Assembly (NCBI RefSeq): GCF_022419185.1
Contig: NZ_JAJOZK010000001.1
Coordinates: 124,001-188,000, forward strand
Reading direction: 5' to 3'
Length of the DNA: 64,000 bases
Source: Thermomonas flagellata
Lineage (GTDB): Bacteria; Pseudomonadota; Gammaproteobacteria; Xanthomonadales; Xanthomonadaceae
Positions 57,284 through 64,000 of the stretch are shown piece by piece. The position numbers and the translations under genes were made by a program. How positions within the stretch are numbered: position 1 is the stretch's first letter; each line of letters starts with the position of its first letter. Under the pieces are notes generated by a model that worked only from the letters and a program-made list of their open reading frames with translations, was not told the origin of the DNA and made no database searches.

Positions 57284-57499
57284 ATGTTCGAAGGTCAGCC
57301 GCAGGCGGAAGTCGAAGCCCTGATGAAGGCGAGCCCGGAGTTCCGGCAGCTCTACTACCGGCACCAGGAACTGGACAAGCAGGTGCTGGACGCGGAACTG
57401 GGCGTGCTGCCGCTGGACGACGTCACCCTCGGCCAGATGAAGCGCGAAAAGCTGGCGGCCAAGGAACGCCTGCTGCGGATGTACGAGAACCGGCACTGA
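57284..57499 (+). CDS. DUF465/YdcH-family small protein
   Basis: A 71-residue helical-hairpin protein with the family pattern FRQLYYRHQELDKQVLDAE, then LDDVTLGQMKREKLAAKERL. Such proteins are short coiled coils of unknown role, often upregulated under stress. A very strong GAAGGAGG site (57271-57278) lies 5 nt before the ATG, suggesting high expression. A long hairpin follows. Confidence 0.85.
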   Translation: MFEGQPQAEVEALMKASPEFRQLYYRHQELDKQVLDAELGVLPLDDVTLGQMKREKLAAKERLLRMYENRH

Positions 57500-57509
57500 G
57501 CGTCCACTT

Positions 57510-57551
57510 GCGGCCGGCGGGCGGCTTCCTCGTCGCCCGCCCGCCGGCCGC
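57510..57551 (+). terminator. Long G/C hairpin after the DUF465 gene
   Basis: A perfect 14-bp stem (57510-57523 with 57538-57551) with a 14-nt loop begins 11 nt after the stop codon. It has no T-tract, so terminator activity is uncertain. Confidence 0.5.
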
Positions 57552-57573
57552 GCCCGGGCGGCGCACCGGGCAT

Positions 57574-57582
57574 TGCTAGAAT
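57574..57582 (+). promoter_or_regulatory. Extended -10 promoter of cbs
   Basis: TGCTAGAAT is an extended -10 (TGn plus TAGAAT, 5 of 6) 28 nt before the cbs ATG. It should drive cbs and the following metB. Confidence 0.55.
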
Positions 57583-57610
57583 CCGCCCCTGCTGACTGGG
57601 CGAGCGCCGC

Positions 57611-58987
57611 ATGGCCGTACACGATTCCATTCTCGAACTGATCGGGCAGACCCCGATCGTGCGCGTGCGCGGCCTCGACACCGGCCCCTGCGCGCTCTAC
57701 CTCAAGCTCGAGTGCCAGAACCCGGGCGGCTCGATCAAGGACCGCATCGGCCTGGCCATGATTGAGGCCGCCGAGCGCCGCGGCGCGCTGCAGCCCGGGG
57801 CGACCCTGGTCGAGGGCACCGCCGGCAACACCGGGATCGGGCTGGCCCTGGCCGCGCGCCAGAAGGGCTACCGGCTGGTGCTGGTGGTCCCGGACAAGAT
57901 GAGCCGGGAGAAGATCTTCAACCTCAAGGCGATGGGCGCGCAGGTGGTGCTGACCCGCAGCGACGTCGCCAAGGGCCATCCGGAGTACTACCAGGACCTC
58001 GCGCGCCGGATCGCGCAGGAGACCCCGGGGGCCTACTTCATCAACCAGTTCGGCAACCCCGACAACCCGGCCGCGCACGAGCACGGCACCGGGCCGGAGA
58101 TCCTCGCGCAGATGGCCGCGGTCGGCGGGCTGGACGCGATGGTGGTCGGCTGCGGCAGCTCCGGCACCCTGACCGGGCTGTCGCGCTGCTTCGCCGCGCA
58201 GTCGCCGCACACCGAACTGGTGCTGGCCGACCCGGTCGGCTCCATTCTCGAGGAGTACATCAACCGCGGCACCCTGCGCGAGAAGTCCGGCACCTGGATG
58301 GTGGAGGGCATCGGCGAGGACTTCCTGCCGTCGATCGCCGACTTCAGCCGGGTCCGCCGCGCCTACGCCATCGGTGACCGCGAGAGCTTCGCCACCGCGC
58401 GCGAGCTGCTGGCGCGCGAGGGCATCCTCGGCGGCTCCTCGACCGGCACCCTGGTCGCCGCCGCGCTGCGCTACTGCCGTGAGCAGACGCAGCCGAAGAA
58501 CGTGCTGACGCTGGTGTGCGACACCGGCAACAAGTACCTGTCGAAGATGTACAACGACGACTGGATGCTGGACAACGGCTTCCTCGAGCGCGCCCCGCAC
58601 GGCGACCTGCGCGACCTGATCCTGCGCCCGTACGCGCAGCGCGGCACGGTGGTGGTGACGCCGCAGGACCCGCTGACCATCGCCTGGCAGCGCATGAAGC
58701 TGTACGACGTGAGCCAGCTGCCGGTGATGGAGGACGAGCGCATCGTCGGCATCGTCGACGAGTCCGACGTGCTGCTGCACGTGTACGGCGACGAGGCGCG
58801 CTTCCGCGACCCGGTCGCCACCGCGATGGTGCGCAAGCTGGACGTGGTCGACGTGCGCGCGCCGGTGGAGGCGCTGCTGCCGGTGTTCGACCGCGGCCAC
58901 GTCGCGATCGTGATGGAGGGCGAGCGCTTCCTCGGCCTGATCACCCGCATCGACCTGCTCAACTACCTGCGCCGGCGCGTGCAGTGA
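57611..58987 (+). CDS. cbs: Cystathionine beta-synthase
   Basis: A 458-residue PLP enzyme. Residues 1 to about 320 form the fold-type II core: LIGQTPIVRV, the PLP lysine Lys43 in NPGGSIKDRIGLAM, the EGTAGNTGIGLALAA phosphate/substrate loop, and GCGSSGTLTGLS and GGSSTGTLVAAAL. Residues about 335-455 are two CBS domains (VTPQDPLTIAWQRMKLYDVS and ALLPVFDRGHVAIVMEGERF), which make it a cystathionine beta-synthase rather than a plain cysteine synthase. It condenses serine (or O-acetylserine) with homocysteine. The adjacent gamma-lyase-like gene suggests reverse transsulfuration, methionine to cysteine. Confidence 0.9.
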   Translation: MAVHDSILELIGQTPIVRVRGLDTGPCALYLKLECQNPGGSIKDRIGLAMIEAAERRGALQPGATLVEGTAGNTGIGLALAARQKGYRLVLVVPDKMSREKIFNLKAMGAQVVLTRSDVAKGHPEYYQDLARRIAQETPGAYFINQFGNPDNPAAHEHGTGPEILAQMAAVGGLDAMVVGCGSSGTLTGLSRCFAAQSPHTELVLADPVGSILEEYINRGTLREKSGTWMVEGIGEDFLPSIADFSRVRRAYAIGDRESFATARELLAREGILGGSSTGTLVAAALRYCREQTQPKNVLTLVCDTGNKYLSKMYNDDWMLDNGFLERAPHGDLRDLILRPYAQRGTVVVTPQDPLTIAWQRMKLYDVSQLPVMEDERIVGIVDESDVLLHVYGDEARFRDPVATAMVRKLDVVDVRAPVEALLPVFDRGHVAIVMEGERFLGLITRIDLLNYLRRRVQ

Positions 58988-59015
58988 CCGCCCCCGCGCC
59001 CACGGACCTTTGCCG

Positions 59016-60176
59016 ATGACCGAGCCTGCCCCGCTGCGCCTCGCCACCCTCGCCATCCACGGCGGGCAGGCGCCCGACCCGTCCACCGGCGCGGTGATGC
59101 CGCCGATCTACGCCACCAGCACCTACGCGCAGTCCAGCCCGGGCGTGCACCAGGGCTTCGAGTATTCGCGCAGCCAGAACCCGACCCGGTTCGCCTACGA
59201 GCGCTGCGTCGCCGCGTTGGAGGGCGGCAGGCGCGGCTTCGCGTTCGCCTCCGGGCTGGCCGCCACCGCGACCGTGCTCGAGCTGCTCGACAGCGGCGAC
59301 CATGTGATCGCCAGCGACGACCTGTACGGCGGCAGCTACCGCCTGTTCGAGCGCGTGCGCAGGCGCAGCGCGGCGCTGGACTTCAGCTTCGTCGACCTGT
59401 CCGACCTCGACGCGTTCGCCGCCGCGATCACCCCGCGCACCCGCCTGGTGTGGATCGAGACCCCGACCAACCCGCTGCTGAAGCTGGTGGACATCGCCGC
59501 GGTCGCCGCGCTCGCGCACCGCCACGGGCTGCGGGTGGTGGTCGACAACACCTTCGCCTCGCCGGTGCTGCAGCGCCCGCTGCAACTGGGCGCCGACATC
59601 GTCATGCACTCGGCCACCAAGTACTTGAACGGCCATTCCGACATGGTCGGCGGGGTGCTGGTGGTCGGCGAGGATGCCGCGCTGGCCGAGCAGTTGGCCT
59701 TCCTGCAGAACGCGGTCGGCGCGGTGCAGGGGCCGTTCGACAGCTTTCTCGCCCTGCGCGGCCTGAAGACCCTCCCGCTGCGCATGCGCGCGCACTGCGC
59801 CAATGCGCTGGCGCTGGCGCAGTGGCTGCAGGGCCAGCCCGGCGTCGCCGAGGTGCTGTATCCGGGCCTGCCCAGCCACCCGCAGCACGCCCTGGCCGCG
59901 CGCCAGATGGACGGCTTCGGCGGCATGCTCTCGCTGCGCCTGGCCGGCGGCTTCCCCGCCGCGCAGCGGTTCTGCGAGCGGCTGCGGCTGTTCACCCTGG
60001 CCGAATCGCTGGGCGGGGTGGAGTCGCTGGTCAACCACCCGGCGGTGATGACCCATGCCAGCATCCCGCCGGCGCGGCGCGCGCAGCTGGGGATCGGCGA
60101 CGACCTGGTGCGCCTGAGCGTCGGCATCGAGGCGGTCGAGGACCTGCAGGCCGACCTCGCCCAGGCGCTGGCATGA
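59016..60176 (+). CDS. metB: Cystathionine gamma-lyase / gamma-synthase
   Basis: A 386-residue Cys/Met-metabolism PLP enzyme: TLAIHGGQAPDPSTGAVMPP at the start, the arginine motif EYSRSQNPTRFAYERCVAAL, GLAATATVLELL, VVVDNTFASPVLQRPL, the PLP lysine in MHSATKYLNGHSDMVGG (about residue 205) and TLAESLGGVESLVNHPA. Next to cbs it most likely acts as a gamma-lyase, though annotation in xanthomonads is usually metB. The start is ATG at 59016, 28 bp after cbs. In Xanthomonas this gene marks one border of the LPS locus, and an LPS exporter indeed follows. Confidence 0.92.
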   Translation: MTEPAPLRLATLAIHGGQAPDPSTGAVMPPIYATSTYAQSSPGVHQGFEYSRSQNPTRFAYERCVAALEGGRRGFAFASGLAATATVLELLDSGDHVIASDDLYGGSYRLFERVRRRSAALDFSFVDLSDLDAFAAAITPRTRLVWIETPTNPLLKLVDIAAVAALAHRHGLRVVVDNTFASPVLQRPLQLGADIVMHSATKYLNGHSDMVGGVLVVGEDAALAEQLAFLQNAVGAVQGPFDSFLALRGLKTLPLRMRAHCANALALAQWLQGQPGVAEVLYPGLPSHPQHALAARQMDGFGGMLSLRLAGGFPAAQRFCERLRLFTLAESLGGVESLVNHPAVMTHASIPPARRAQLGIGDDLVRLSVGIEAVEDLQADLAQALA

Positions 60177-60408
60177 ACCGCGCCGGCGCCGGAATGATCA
60201 GGGCAGGAAGTCGATCCCGTGGCGGGCACGCAGGGCGCGGCGGGGGCCGTGAGACGACCGGCGTCGCATGCGGTCATGCGCAAGATGGGGTCGGCCGGAT
60301 GCACGCGGTGGATATGACGGATGCCGATGATCGCCGGATGGCGGGCGGGGCGGCGCCTCCCCGCGGTGCCCACGTCGACGGTGTCTGCATCCACCAGATC
60401 GGGGCGGG
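60177..60408. other. Gap between metB and wzm
   Basis: The 232-bp stretch holds no gene I can support. On the minus strand the last codons before a stop at 60198-60200 read ALRARHGIDFLP, which looks like a real protein C-terminus, but the frame further upstream shows no sense; it might be a relic of a gene removed at the edge of the LPS locus. Confidence 0.4.
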
Positions 60409-61221
60409 ATGATGGCTTTGCCCCCGATGCAGGCCGGACCAATCCCGTTTCGTCGCCAGCATGTCTGGCTGGCATGGGAGTTGACCAAGCGGGAATGGCT
60501 CGCGCGCTATCGGCATGCGTTGCTCGGGCGGCTATGGGCGCTGGCGATCCCGGTGCTGATGCTCGGTGTCTACCTACTGGCCTTCGGTCCGCTGGTACGC
60601 GGGCATTGGCCTGGCGCGTATGGCTGGGGCGATTTCGCGCTGGCAGTATTCATCGGGCTGGCCGTGCACGGACTGTTCTCGGAGTGCCTGATGCGTGCTC
60701 CTACCCTGGTCACCACCAACCCCAGCTACGTCACCCGGATTGTCTTCCCGCTGGATCTGTTGCCATGGCCGATTCTCGTCAGTGCCAGCGTGCAGTTCGC
60801 TCTGCAGATGCTGGTTCTGCTCGTGGTCGTCGCGGCGACGCGCGGGCTCGGATGGAGCATCCTGACTGTGCCGCTGCTGCCGTTGCCGCTGCTGCCATTC
60901 CTGCTCGGCCTGTTGTGGATGCTGGGGGCGCTTGGCGTATACGTGCGCGACCTGCGCCAGCTGGTCGCGCCGGCGTCTTCGGTGATGCTGTTCCTCTCCT
61001 CGGCGCTGGTGCCGCTGACAGCGGTACCGGAGCGTTGGCGCTGGGTGTTCGAGATCAATCCGCTCACCCCCATCATCGAACAGTTGCGGCGGGTGCTGCT
61101 GTGGGGGCTGTGGCCGCAGTGGTGGGGGCTGTTCACTTATCTGCTGCTAGTGTCTGCATTCGCGCTGGCGGCGCATGCACTTTTTATGCGGTTGCGGCCG
61201 GGTTTCGCGGATGTGCTCTGA
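60409..61221 (+). CDS. wzm: ABC-2 type polysaccharide export permease (Wzm)
   Basis: A 270-residue membrane protein with six hydrophobic segments and the ABC-2 pattern of O-antigen and teichoic-acid exporters: LTKREWLARYRHALLGRLWAL at the N-terminus, TTNPSYVTRIVFPLDLLPW, LGALGVYVRDLRQLVAPASS and FEINPLTPIIEQLRRVLLWG. It forms the channel for undecaprenyl-linked O-polysaccharide, energised by Wzt. GC is lower and codons such as CGG, TTG and GTA more frequent than in the housekeeping genes. Alternative ATG at 60412. The end overlaps wzt by 11 bp. Confidence 0.9.
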   Translation: MMALPPMQAGPIPFRRQHVWLAWELTKREWLARYRHALLGRLWALAIPVLMLGVYLLAFGPLVRGHWPGAYGWGDFALAVFIGLAVHGLFSECLMRAPTLVTTNPSYVTRIVFPLDLLPWPILVSASVQFALQMLVLLVVVAATRGLGWSILTVPLLPLPLLPFLLGLLWMLGALGVYVRDLRQLVAPASSVMLFLSSALVPLTAVPERWRWVFEINPLTPIIEQLRRVLLWGLWPQWWGLFTYLLLVSAFALAAHALFMRLRPGFADVL

Positions 61222-62533
61222 CATCATCGTCCGGGTGCGAGGCCTGGGGAAATGCTACATGACGTACTCGCGCCCCTGGCATCGGCTGCAGGCGCTGCTG
61301 GGCGGCCGTCCCCGCGGGGATGCCTACTGGGCGCTTCGTGACGTGGACTTCGATCTGCATCGCGGCGAGACACTCGGAGTGATCGGCCGCAACGGCTCCG
61401 GCAAGTCCACCCTGTTGCAGATGATCGCCGGCACCCTCCAGCCCACCGAAGGGGAAATCGCCGTGCATGGCCGCGTCGCGGCCTTGCTCGAGCTCGGCAG
61501 CGGATTCAACCCGGATTTCACTGGGATCGAGAACGTCTATCTCAACGCGGCGCTGCACGGCCTCACGCGGGCGCAGGCCGAAGCGCAGCTTGGCGACATC
61601 CTGGCATTTGCCGACATCGGCGAGCATGCGTGGCAGCCTGTGCGTACGTATTCCAGCGGCATGTTGGTGCGGCTGGCGTTCGCGGTACTAGCGCACGTCG
61701 ATGCGGACATCCTGATCCTGGACGAGGCCCTGGCTGTCGGGGATGCCTTCTTCGCGCAGCGATGCATGCGCTTCCTGCGTGAATTTCAGCGCCGCGGAAC
61801 CCTGCTGTTCGTCAGCCACGATGCCGCCATGGTCAATGCCTTGTGCCGGCGTGCCCTTTGGCTCGATCGTGGCAGGCTGACAATGGATGGTGAGGCGTCC
61901 GCGGTGAACGAGGCCTACCTCGAGGCGTTGATCGCCGAGCGCGAAGGGCGAAGGCCACGACAGCCGGTGGCACGCGCGGCCATGCCCTCGGCTAGCGAGC
62001 AAGATGTTCGGCAGGAATTGTTCGAGACGCAATTGCGGAACTCGATCCACGTCCCGGTATTCGATCCGAATCGAGATCCCGACTTCGGAGATGGTGGGGC
62101 GAGGTTGCTGGACGTGAGGCTCGTGGATGCGCGAGGGGATGCGCTCGCGAACGTGACCGGTGGTGAGCTGGTGACCTTGGAGATCATTGCCGAGGCGATG
62201 GTCGATATCGAATCACCAATCGTGGGCTTTTACCTCAAAGATCGTTTCGGCCAGCTGCTGTTCGGCGACAACACCTTCCTGACGACGCGGGATGCTCCGC
62301 TGCGGCTCGCAGCCGGGACCGAGTACCGCGCACGCTTCACCTTCCGCATGCCGCGCTTGCAGGCGGGCGACTATGTGTTCACCGTCGGCCTCGCACGCGG
62401 TACCCAGGACGACCACGTGATCCAGCTGTGGGCGCACGAGGCGCTGCGGCTACATGCCCTGGGGCAAGGGTTGCCTACGGGCATCTTCGGCCTGCCGATG
62501 CTGGGCATTACACTCGAACCCCGGCATGGATGA
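61211..62533 (+). CDS. wzt: Polysaccharide ABC transporter ATP-binding protein with C-terminal glycan-binding domain (Wzt)
   Basis: A 440-residue protein. Residues 1 to about 235 are the ABC ATPase: Walker A GRNGSGKSTL, the YSSGMLVRLAFAV signature, Walker B ADILILDEALAVGD and the FVSHDAAMV His switch. Residues about 285-435 form a beta-sandwich like the Wzt C-terminal domain (ARLLDVRLVDARGDAL, PIVGFYLKDRFGQLLFGDNT, GDYVFTVGLARG), which in E. coli O8/O9a recognises the terminal cap of the finished O-chain. That implies chain termination by a capping modification here too. It overlaps wzm by 11 bp and the next gene by 8 bp. Confidence 0.92.
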   Translation: MCSDIIVRVRGLGKCYMTYSRPWHRLQALLGGRPRGDAYWALRDVDFDLHRGETLGVIGRNGSGKSTLLQMIAGTLQPTEGEIAVHGRVAALLELGSGFNPDFTGIENVYLNAALHGLTRAQAEAQLGDILAFADIGEHAWQPVRTYSSGMLVRLAFAVLAHVDADILILDEALAVGDAFFAQRCMRFLREFQRRGTLLFVSHDAAMVNALCRRALWLDRGRLTMDGEASAVNEAYLEALIAEREGRRPRQPVARAAMPSASEQDVRQELFETQLRNSIHVPVFDPNRDPDFGDGGARLLDVRLVDARGDALANVTGGELVTLEIIAEAMVDIESPIVGFYLKDRFGQLLFGDNTFLTTRDAPLRLAAGTEYRARFTFRMPRLQAGDYVFTVGLARGTQDDHVIQLWAHEALRLHALGQGLPTGIFGLPMLGITLEPRHG

Positions 62534-64000
62534 TTGCACTGAAATTGCCTTGATGCCGCGCGATGGGCCGCCCGGATTACCGGGTTGGTACCTGCTGCGG
62601 GTGCGTCTGCCGCCGATGCAGCCCTCGGTCGCGCGTTCCTGCCTCGAGGTCGAGACCCGCCAGCACGTTCGCTTGGCAGAGGCGGTCACGGTGCTGCCGC
62701 CGTGGCGGGGGGGCGGGGTCGGCGAACTCGTGGTTTGCCTGCGTGCGCCCTGGGCACGCGCGAGGCTCCGGATACCCCAGACATCGGCTACGGCCTGCAC
62801 GGCGCGGGCCGGATTCGTCCGCATCGGCAAGTTCAGGGCGATGGCGCGGATGCTGGTTCACCTCATGCGCCGTCGCGGAATGGCGCAGACGCGCGCACTT
62901 GCGCTCGGTGCCATCGTCCGCTGGGTGGCGCAGGGCATGCGCAATGCCGGGACGTGGATGCACGCGCGTTACCTCGCTGCGATGGGTGTGCCTGACGACG
63001 AATATGCGATCTGGCAGGCCCTGCGTGCGCTGGATCCGGAAGCCGACGCGGATGCCATGCGCGCGCGCGTGCGTCGGTTGCCTGCGCGCCCGCGAGTCTC
63101 CATCCTGCTGCCAGTCTGCGACCCGCCCGAAGTCTGGCTCCGCAAATGCCTGGACAGTGTCCTCGCTCAGGCCTATCCGGACTGGGAGCTGTGCATCGCC
63201 GACGATGCTTCGGCCCTGCCGCACGTCCGTGCAGTGATCGAGGAGTATGCCCGCCGAGATGCCCGCATCCGCCGTCTGTTTCGCGCCCGCCGTGGTCACA
63301 TCACCGCTGCGAGCAACGATGCACTGACTATGGCCAGCGGCGACTGGGTGGCACTGCTGGATCACGACGATCTGCTGGCGCCGCACGCGTTGCAGGAGAT
63401 GGTCGCGGCCGCATTGGCGCACCCGCAGTGGCGGCTGCTGTATTCCGACGAGGACAAGATCGACGCCGAGGGTCGTCGCTTCGATCCGTACTTCAAGCCT
63501 GACTTCAACTACCGGTTGTTGCTCGGGCAGAATTACGTCGGCCATCTGCTGATGTGCCGCGCCGATCTCCTGCGCGAGATCGGCGGCTTCCGCACGGGGT
63601 ATGACGGCAGCCAGGATTGGGATCTCGTCCTGCGCTGCGTGGAACGCCTGCGGCGCGAGGAGATCGGGCACGTTCCGCAGGTGCTGTACCACTGGCGCGC
63701 GCATGTCGGTTCCACGGCGGCCGACCCAACGGTGAAGAGCTATGCAACCGAGGCCGCCCGGCGTGCGGTGCAGGCGCATCTGCAGCGTCGCGGGCAGGAA
63801 GCGGAGGTGGAAGAGGTGGCTCCCGGATGCATGCGGGTCCGCCGCGCGTTGCCGTCAGTACCGCCGCAGGTGACGCTGATCGTGCCCACCCGTGACCGCG
63901 TGGATCTGCTGCGTCCCTGCGTCGAGGGCCTGCTGCACGCCACGGACTACCCGGCGCTGGAGCTGCTGGTGGTGGACAACGGGTCAGTGGAGGTGCGGAC
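62526..64000 (+). CDS. Large GT2-family glycosyltransferase, tandem domains, truncated by the window end
   Basis: The frame opens at ATG 62526, inside the end of wzt, and runs without a stop to the window edge (491 codons). Residues about 1-185 match nothing I know (MDDCTEIALMPRDGPPGLPG, later basic LVHLMRRRGMAQTRALALG). A GT-A domain begins near 190: RPRVSILLPVCDPPEVW, WELCIADDAS, the DxD-type WVALLDHDDLLAPHAL, YSDEDKID, and GSQDWDLVLRC. A second begins near 455 (PPQVTLIVPTRDRVDLLRPC, ELLVVDNGS). Two GT2 domains in one chain are common in O-antigen and rhamnan synthesis. The N-terminal part contains a run of seven G (62707-62713). Sugar specificity is unknown. Confidence 0.85.
   Translation, partial: MDDCTEIALMPRDGPPGLPGWYLLRVRLPPMQPSVARSCLEVETRQHVRLAEAVTVLPPWRGGGVGELVVCLRAPWARARLRIPQTSATACTARAGFVRIGKFRAMARMLVHLMRRRGMAQTRALALGAIVRWVAQGMRNAGTWMHARYLAAMGVPDDEYAIWQALRALDPEADADAMRARVRRLPARPRVSILLPVCDPPEVWLRKCLDSVLAQAYPDWELCIADDASALPHVRAVIEEYARRDARIRRLFRARRGHITAASNDALTMASGDWVALLDHDDLLAPHALQEMVAAALAHPQWRLLYSDEDKIDAEGRRFDPYFKPDFNYRLLLGQNYVGHLLMCRADLLREIGGFRTGYDGSQDWDLVLRCVERLRREEIGHVPQVLYHWRAHVGSTAADPTVKSYATEAARRAVQAHLQRRGQEAEVEEVAPGCMRVRRALPSVPPQVTLIVPTRDRVDLLRPCVEGLLHATDYPALELLVVDNGSVEVR

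Overview
The window is about 64 kb of very GC-rich (roughly 70%) gammaproteobacterial chromosome. Gene content points to the Xanthomonadaceae (Lysobacterales). The markers are a Clp/Crp-type regulator divergent from speD, followed by coq7 and rplM-rpsI; a cystathionine gamma-lyase/synthase gene (metB) directly beside an LPS export locus; a branched-chain 2-oxo acid dehydrogenase cluster; and trpE separated from trpGDC. I cannot fix the genus. It is ordinary chromosome: I found no insertion sequence, prophage, integron or CRISPR array.

Layout. 1-9964: start of an acnD-like gene, dusA, a PepSY protein with a PhoP/PhoQ pair, mtfA, a DAK2-DegV fatty-acid-kinase-like fusion directly before plsY, then birA, coaX and a SPOR protein. 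9977-13821: tRNA-Thr, arginase, three tandem entericidin-like lipoproteins, trpS and a stand-alone CZB zinc-sensor protein. 13892-21119: VOC protein, E2/E1beta/E1alpha of a 2-oxo acid dehydrogenase, and a large secreted ExeM/NucH-type nuclease. 21247-28176: kynA, a CbiM-like membrane protein, a POT peptide transporter, then marR divergent from hpd-hmgA (tyrosine to maleylacetoacetate). 28222-34195: a six-gene Mrp/Pha cation/proton antiporter operon with a fused A-B subunit.

34277-40163: a mixed stretch with several poorly characterised genes. It holds two envelope proteins of visibly lower GC, the first behind a promoter whose -35/-10 spacer contains eleven G residues; purC; a miniature DjlA-like protein; rpe; and a secreted protein with a nine-cysteine tail. 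40527-47723: trpE, an acid-shock-like protein, a second two-component system, trpG-trpD-trpC and a HAD phosphatase. 47739-60176: a GNAT protein and clp, speD, coq7, rplM-rpsI, tRNA-Gln, a 2OG-Fe dioxygenase, fumarylacetoacetase and maleylacetoacetate isomerase (the rest of tyrosine degradation), pilU, an OmpA/DUF4398 lipoprotein, a DUF465 protein, and the cbs-metB transsulfuration pair. 60409-64000: start of an O-polysaccharide locus (wzm, wzt, two-domain glycosyltransferase) running off the end.

The most interesting observations are the candidate phase-variable promoter at 35722-35754, the fatty-acid-kinase fusion beside plsY, the cysteine-rich tail protein at 39486-40163, the entericidin triplet, the repeated placement of -10 boxes 6-7 nt before start codons (probable leaderless mRNAs), and the left edge of the variable LPS locus. 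The function of the unrecognised genes is not known and none is invented here.
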